Origin: Bacillota bacterium
GTDB taxonomy: Bacteria; Bacillota_I; Bacilli_A; RFN20; CAG-288
Direction of reading: 5' to 3'
DNA: 18,921 nt
Assembly: GCA_003497225.1 (NCBI GenBank)
Contig: DNJQ01000007.1
Span: 5,451 to 24,371 of the forward strand
Shown here: positions 14,171-18,921 of the stretch, piece by piece
How the letters are laid out: every line of letters begins with the position of its first letter
How positions within the stretch are numbered: the first letter of the stretch is position 1
The notes under the pieces: generated by a model
The model's database searches: none
What the model was told of the DNA's origin: nothing
The model's input: the letters and a program-made list of their open reading frames with translations, nothing else
Translations under genes and position numbers: made by a program

Positions 14171-17100
14171 ATGTTTGAACTAAATAAATTAAGTAAAATC
14201 AAAGTAGGTTTGGCCTCGCCAGAAAAGATTCGTTCTTGGTCACATGGTGAAGTTAAAAAGCCAGAAACAATCAACTATCGTTCACAGAAACCAGAATTAG
14301 ATGGTTTGTTCTGCGAAAGAATTTTTGGTCCGACCAAGGATTATGAATGTCACTGTGGAAGATATAAGAAAGCACGCTTCCAAGGCATTGTTTGTGAAAA
14401 GTGTGGAGTTGAAATTACTTCCAAAGCCGTTCGTCGTGAAAGAATGGGTCACATCGAACTCGCTTCACCTTGTTCACACATTTGGTATTTAAAAGGTATT
14501 CCATCACGTATGGGATTACTTCTTGATATCACTCCCAAACAACTAGAAGAAGTTATTTACTTCGTTTCACATATCGTTTTAAATCCTGGAACTTCAAAAA
14601 CTTTGAAGTACCGTCAAGTTTTAAACGAATCTAATGCACGTACAACATTCTCGATGGTCATTCAAGACTTAATCGATGCTAATGTTATCGAAGCTGGAAC
14701 GAAAGAATATAACGATGCATTAACGATTCAAGAACATCTTGGATTATCTTCATATCCATTAGATTTCTTGAGCGTTGGTAATTTCATCAGCAAATATACT
14801 GGTGCCGAATTTGGTTTTGGTGCAGAAGCTATTCAACGCTTGCTCGAAGAAGTTAATCTTGATGAAGAGTTTGAAGCTATTCAAGCAGAAATCAAGATGA
14901 CTCAAGGTGCTAAGAACCAAAAGAGATTAAAACTCATCAAAAGACTTGAAGTTGTTGAAGCCTTTAGAAACTCCAACAACAAACCTCAATGGATGATTTT
15001 AAATGCTTTGCCAGTTATTCCACCAGAGTTAAGACCGCTTCTTCAACTTGATGGTGGTAGATTTGCCGCTTCCGATTTAAACGAACTCTACCGTAGAGTT
15101 GTTAACCGTAACAACCGTTTGAAGAAATTTATTTCTATCGGTTCTCCATCAGTCATTATTATTAATGAAAAGAGAATGCTTCAAGAAGCAGTCGATGCTT
15201 TAATTGATAACGGAAGAAGAAGCAAACCTGTTCTTTCTTCCGGTCAAAGACCTTTGAAGTCACTCTCATCTTCATTAAAAGGTAAATCTGGTAGATTTAG
15301 ACAGAACCTTCTCGGAAAACGTGTTGACTTCTCCGGACGTTCAGTCATCGCTGTTGGACCAACACTAAAGATGAATGAGTGTGGTATTCCACGCGAAATG
15401 GCTATTCAACTATTTAGACCATATATCGCATCAGAATTAATTAGCAATTATGGTGTTAATTCCGCGCGTGCTGCAGACCAATTAATCAATGCTTATGATG
15501 AAAAGGTCTTTGATATCATTGAAGATATCATTAAGCAACATCCAGTTTTGCTCAACCGTGCACCTACGCTTCACCGTTTAGGTATTCAAGCGTTTAAGCC
15601 AATTCTTGTTGAAGGAAGAGCAATAAGATTACATCCATTAGTTTGTACTGGATTTAACGCGGACTTTGATGGTGACCAAATGGCTGTTCACGTTCCTTTG
15701 TCTGATCAAGCCAAGAAGGAAGCCTATAATTTAATGATCGCTAACCACAATATTTTAGGTCCAAAAGATGGTAAACCTATCTGTATTCCTTCTCAGGATA
15801 TGGTTTTAGGTAACTACTACTTAACTTTGGAAACCGATATTGAAGGATTTAAAAAGCAAGCCGATTATTACCGTGAACATCAAAACCTTGATGCCGCGGA
15901 AGATTATGATTTATTCGCTCAATGTGAAGGAAAAGTATTCGCTAACTTTGATGAAGTTATGCGTGCTTACGAAACCAAGCAAGTTCACTTACAAAACAGA
16001 ATCGCTATCCGCGCTTCTTCACTTAAGAAGACTTGCTTTACTGAAGAGCAAAATCGTTCGTATTTAATTACTACAGTTGGTAAATTGATATTTAACTCCA
16101 TTTATCCAGCTGATTTCCCGTATATTAATGATCCGGATAAGAAGAACTTACTTAAAACATTGGATGAATTCTTCGTTCCAATGGGATCAGATATTAAAGC
16201 TTGTATCGCGTCTATGCCTTTGCGTAAACCGATAACTAAAAAGCACATTGCTAACATCATCGATGAATTATTCCATCGTTATGGTGCTGATCGTTCTTCG
16301 GAAATCCTTGACCAAATTAAACATTTAGGATTCTCTTATTCAACAATTTCCGGTATCACCGTCGCTATTTCTGATATCGTTCCTCTTGAAGGAAAGAAAG
16401 AATTAGTTGAAGCTGGTGATGAAAAAGTTGAACAAGTTCAAGAACTATTCGATGAAGGTTTATTAACCGATTCTGAACGTCATCAACAAGTAGTTAAGAT
16501 TTGGACCGATGTTTTACAAGATGTCCGTGATCTATTAACCAAGAAGATGGTTGAAGATGCACGAAATCCAATATTCATGATGTCCGATTCCGGTGCTCGT
16601 GGTTCCGCTTCTAACTTCTTACAATTAGTTGGTATGCGTGGATTAATGAGTAACCCTGCTGGTGATGCTATCGAAATTCCGATTAAGTCATGCTTCCGTG
16701 ATGGACTTTCCGTTTCAGAATTCTTTATTGCTACTCACGGCGCTCGTAAGGGTGGTGCTGATACAGCTTTAAAGACAGCTGACTCTGGTTATTTAACAAG
16801 AAGACTAGTCGACGTCTCTCACGATGTCATCGTTAGAGAAGAAGACTGTGGAACTGACCATGGATTTGTTGTTTCGGCTATCATCGATAGAAAAGACAAT
16901 ACAGTCGTCGTTCCTTTATATGATCGTTTGATTGGTAGATTTACATGTCACGAAGTTGTTGATCCAAATACCAACGAAATAATCGTTCCTGAAAATACCA
17001 TGATCGATGAAACTTTGGCTAAAAAGATTATCGATGCTGGTATTGAAAGTGTCGAAATTAGATCACTATTCTCCTGTGAAACTAAAGATGGCGTGTGCGT

Positions 17101-17989
17101 GCACTGCTACGGCCGCAACTTAGCGACAGGCGATATTGTTAAAGTTGGTGATGCAGTTGGTATTATGGCTGCTCAATCAATTGGTGAACCTGGTACACAG
17201 TTAACCATGAAAACATTCCACACTGGTGGTGTTGCTGGTAGCGATATTACTCAAGGTTTACCTCGTGTTCAAGAACTTCTTGAAGCCAGAAATCCTAAAG
17301 GTGAGGCTTTAATTAGTGAAATTGAAGGTGAAATCACCGAGATTGGTGGAACAAGTGAAAGATATACCATCACTGTTACTAATGATCTTGAACAAAAGCA
17401 ATATATTACTAATTACGGAGCTAGATTAACTGTTAAACTTCATGATCATGTTATCAATGGTCAACAATTAACTGAAGGTGCTATTAATCCTAAGCAACTT
17501 CTTGAAGTATCAGATATTGTTGCAGTTGAAAATTACTTGCTCGCTGAAGTTCAAAAGGTTTATCGTTCCCAAGGTATTACTATTTCCGATAAACACATCG
17601 AAGTTATCGTTCGTCAGATGATGCGCAAGATGCTCGTTATCGAAGGTGGAGATACAAGCATGCTTCCGGGACAAAAAGTCGATGTTGTTGATTTCACTAA
17701 GGGAAATGAAGGAGTATTAAAGGATGGATTACATCCTGCTATGGCTCGTCCACTTCTTCTCGGTATTACTAAAGCTGCTCTTGATACAAATTCATTCTTA
17801 TCTTCAGCTTCCTTCCAGGAAACAACAAAGGTTTTAACCGATGCTGCTATCAAAGGTAAAGTTGATTATCTCCACGGCTTAAAAGAGAACGTGATGATAG
17901 GAAAACTTATTCCTGCTGGTACAGGACTTGAACCGGATATCGATGATGATAAACAGTTTGAAGATGAGGAAGAGCATTTAGAAGATTAA
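14171..17989 (+). CDS. rpoC: DNA-directed RNA polymerase subunit beta'
   Basis: Beta' carries the catalytic Mg of RNA polymerase. The 1272 aa protein begins with the N-terminal zinc ribbon (C60, C62, C75, C78) and has the rudder/lid region and the active-site NADFDGD with D498, D500 and D502. The bridge helix and trigger loop regions include [22 protein letters not shown] sequence and [16 protein letters not shown]. The second zinc site is complete (C893, C969, C976, C979). The C-terminus ends in an acidic tail ([10 protein letters not shown]), about 70 residues longer overall than the Bacillus subunit. AAGGAGG overlaps the rpoB stop, giving coupled translation. A strong terminator starts at the base after the stop. 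Confidence 0.98.
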   Translation: MFELNKLSKIKVGLASPEKIRSWSHGEVKKPETINYRSQKPELDGLFCERIFGPTKDYECHCGRYKKARFQGIVCEKCGVEITSKAVRRERMGHIELASPCSHIWYLKGIPSRMGLLLDITPKQLEEVIYFVSHIVLNPGTSKTLKYRQVLNESNARTTFSMVIQDLIDANVIEAGTKEYNDALTIQEHLGLSSYPLDFLSVGNFISKYTGAEFGFGAEAIQRLLEEVNLDEEFEAIQAEIKMTQGAKNQKRLKLIKRLEVVEAFRNSNNKPQWMILNALPVIPPELRPLLQLDGGRFAASDLNELYRRVVNRNNRLKKFISIGSPSVIIINEKRMLQEAVDALIDNGRRSKPVLSSGQRPLKSLSSSLKGKSGRFRQNLLGKRVDFSGRSVIAVGPTLKMNECGIPREMAIQLFRPYIASELISNYGVNSARAADQLINAYDEKVFDIIEDIIKQHPVLLNRAPTLHRLGIQAFKPILVEGRAIRLHPLVCTGFNADFDGDQMAVHVPLSDQAKKEAYNLMIANHNILGPKDGKPICIPSQDMVLGNYYLTLETDIEGFKKQADYYREHQNLDAAEDYDLFAQCEGKVFANFDEVMRAYETKQVHLQNRIAIRASSLKKTCFTEEQNRSYLITTVGKLIFNSIYPADFPYINDPDKKNLLKTLDEFFVPMGSDIKACIASMPLRKPITKKHIANIIDELFHRYGADRSSEILDQIKHLGFSYSTISGITVAISDIVPLEGKKELVEAGDEKVEQVQELFDEGLLTDSERHQQVVKIWTDVLQDVRDLLTKKMVEDARNPIFMMSDSGARGSASNFLQLVGMRGLMSNPAGDAIEIPIKSCFRDGLSVSEFFIATHGARKGGADTALKTADSGYLTRRLVDVSHDVIVREEDCGTDHGFVVSAIIDRKDNTVVVPLYDRLIGRFTCHEVVDPNTNEIIVPENTMIDETLAKKIIDAGIESVEIRSLFSCETKDGVCVHCYGRNLATGDIVKVGDAVGIMAAQSIGEPGTQLTMKTFHTGGVAGSDITQGLPRVQELLEARNPKGEALISEIEGEITEIGGTSERYTITVTNDLEQKQYITNYGARLTVKLHDHVINGQQLTEGAINPKQLLEVSDIVAVENYLLAEVQKVYRSQGITISDKHIEVIVRQMMRKMLVIEGGDTSMLPGQKVDVVDFTKGNEGVLKDGLHPAMARPLLLGITKAALDTNSFLSSASFQETTKVLTDAAIKGKVDYLHGLKENVMIGKLIPAGTGLEPDIDDDKQFEDEEEHLED

Positions 17990-18033
17990 GCAAATAAAAA
18001 AGTTGGCTCATTGCGGGCCAACTTTTTATTTGC
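17990..18033. terminator. Bidirectional Rho-independent terminator between convergent genes
   Basis: GCAAATAAAAAAGTTGGC (17990-18007) pairs with GCCAACTTTTTATTTGC (18017-18033) with one bulged A. The GC core GTTGGC/GCCAAC has a T run on the + side and an A run on the 5' arm, so it can stop rpoC transcripts and the minus-strand gene ending at 18040. Confidence 0.9.
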
Positions 18034-18039
18034 AAATTA

Positions 18040-18768
18040 TTAATCTTTTTTACTAGCAGCGAGAATCATTAAAACTCTTAAGAAGATATAAATGAAATCA
18101 GTATAGAGAGTATAAGCACAAATGATTGCTGTACCAGTATCAAAGTTAGGATAACTTTGAGCTATTCTTTTTATGTTAGCGAAATCAACAGCGGTGATAA
18201 GTAATACTGCAGCAAAAATAGCGAAAGATGCGATCCAATAAATTGTCTCATTAAATAAGAACACATTAACTAAAGATATAATTAAACTACCAAAGACTAA
18301 CGCACCTATTAACATGTATACGCTTTTGACTCTATTGCCAAGTAGTGATCCTAATATACCAACAACTAACATAATACCACCGGTAATTAAGAAAGCATAA
18401 GCGCTTAGTTCAGCTCCAGCAAAAGATAGAGCGCTCGACATCAGAATTCCAAACGCTATAGAATAAAGAGAGTAGCAAGTAACTACTAACGCTGATCTTT
18501 GCCTGAATGCATTAAAGTGAATAAGTATCATTAAAACTAAAGTAGCAATAGCTGAAATTATAACCATAATGGAATAAGCGGTATTAATTTTAGTACCATT
18601 GCCATTAAAAATAGCACCTAGTAAATAAGGTAAAGTAAATCCGACAACTCCTGTGATTAATATTCCTATTCCAAACCATAAGAATATTTTACCGTAGTTA
18701 AGTGCTGTAGATGGTATAGCAGTTTTATTATTTAGCTTTACTTGTTCTTCTTCAGTATAAATTTCCAT
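18040..18768 (-). CDS. Bax inhibitor-1 (BI-1/YccA-like) family membrane protein
   Basis: An integral membrane protein of 242 aa with a short polar N-terminus (1-24) and about seven hydrophobic segments (roughly 25-50, 67-86, 92-118, 122-143, 147-171, 175-194, 213-236). The C-terminal pattern AVDFANIKRI with D195 and LYTDFIYIFLRVL with D224 matches the BI-1 family hallmarks (xYDTQxIKR and LYLDFINLF), including two aspartates that in Bacillus YetJ form a pH-sensitive pair for calcium leak. The usual DTQ reads DFA, so transport is unproven. GGAGGA lies 7 nt before the ATG on the minus strand. It is monocistronic in the window, has its own promoter and converges on rpoC. Confidence 0.88.
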   Translation of the reverse strand: MEIYTEEEQVKLNNKTAIPSTALNYGKIFLWFGIGILITGVVGFTLPYLLGAIFNGNGTKINTAYSIMVIISAIATLVLMILIHFNAFRQRSALVVTCYSLYSIAFGILMSSALSFAGAELSAYAFLITGGIMLVVGILGSLLGNRVKSVYMLIGALVFGSLIISLVNVFLFNETIYWIASFAIFAAVLLITAVDFANIKRIAQSYPNFDTGTAIICAYTLYTDFIYIFLRVLMILAASKKD

Positions 18769-18792
18769 CAGTTTATCCTCCGTACAAAAGAT

Positions 18793-18821
18793 ATTATATA
18801 TACCTATTTATATTTTAGCAA
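18793..18821 (-). promoter_or_regulatory. Promoter of the BI-1 family gene
   Basis: On the minus strand TTGCTA (18821-18816), a 17-nt spacer and TATAAT (18798-18793) form a good housekeeping promoter, with a leader of roughly 20 nt to the ATG. Confidence 0.6.
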
Positions 18822-18836
18822 ATAACTTTAAAGGTA

Positions 18837-18870
18837 TTACACTTACATATTTATTTATTTGTAAATGTAA
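18837..18870. repeat. AT-rich imperfect inverted repeat upstream of the BI-1 family promoter
   Basis: TTACACTTAC (18837-18846) and GTAAATGTAA (18861-18870) are inverse at 9 of 10 positions. They lie just upstream of the -35 element. This could be an operator, but such repeats are common by chance in DNA this AT-rich. Confidence 0.25.
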
Positions 18871-18899
18871 ATGGGATTAAAATATCATAAATAAACTTC

Positions 18900-18912
18900 A
18901 ACTGCCACTTTT
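18900..18912 (+). repeat. 13-bp direct repeat, copy 2, at the window edge
   Basis: AACTGCCACTTTT is identical to the copy at 7750-7762 and is followed by TTCGGGGTC to the window end. Read inversely it gives GACCCCGAAAAAAGTGGCAG, which resembles insertion-sequence termini. The sequence stops here, so an element can only be suspected. Confidence 0.45.
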
Positions 18913-18921
18913 TTCGGGGTC

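Noticed and set aside
1..18921. Mycoplasma-type code with TGA read as Trp
   Set aside because: All Trp codons in the conserved proteins are TGG, and rbgA stops at a TGA exactly at a natural C-terminus.

Overview
The window looks like core chromosome of a low-GC bacterium of the Firmicutes/Bacilli-Mollicutes borderland, such as uncultured RF39-like or Acholeplasma/Erysipelotrichia-like lineages. Three things point there. The gene order rbgA-rnhB-dprA-topA-trmFO-xerC is a reduced form of the Bacillus ylqF-rnhB-...-dprA-topA-trmFO-codV block. The DNA is AT-rich with strong AGGAGG-type ribosome binding sites. RNA polymerase beta carries Asn at the rifampicin-site position that is His in most bacteria, a known Mollicutes trait. 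rbgA ends naturally at a TGA, so the standard code (not the Mycoplasma TGA=Trp code) applies. No species can be named from this.

Region 1 (1-7750, + strand) is a packed housekeeping run. A DUF1016/YhcG-type PDDEXK nuclease gene comes first; it is accessory in character and its stop overlaps the start of rbgA (50S assembly GTPase). Then come rnhB (RNase HII), dprA (ssDNA/RecA loader), a consensus promoter, topA (topoisomerase I), trmFO (tRNA m5U54 methyltransferase) and a XerC/D-type tyrosine recombinase. Most genes overlap or nearly touch.

Region 2 (7751-8284) has no convincing gene. Its first ~350 bases are bounded by imperfect 16-bp inverted repeats and look like an inserted or decayed mobile segment. 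The rest is a promoter and leader for rplK, including a probable L1-binding hairpin.

Region 3 (8285-18033, + strand) is the rplK-rplA-rplJ-rplL-rpoB-rpoC operon. It has an L10 leader between rplA and rplJ, an attenuator-like hairpin between rplL and rpoB, and a strong terminator after rpoC. L11 has lost the proline cluster that normally contacts thiopeptides and the GTPase centre, and beta carries the Asn substitution, so both targets differ from textbook drug-sensitive forms.

Region 4 (18040-18921) holds a convergent minus-strand Bax-inhibitor-1-family membrane protein with its own promoter. The last ~20 bases repeat a 13-mer found right after xerC and may be the edge of a mobile element. 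I did not find a clearly new multi-gene system; the best leads are the altered L11, the nuclease gene coupled to rbgA, and the inverted-repeat segment before rplK.
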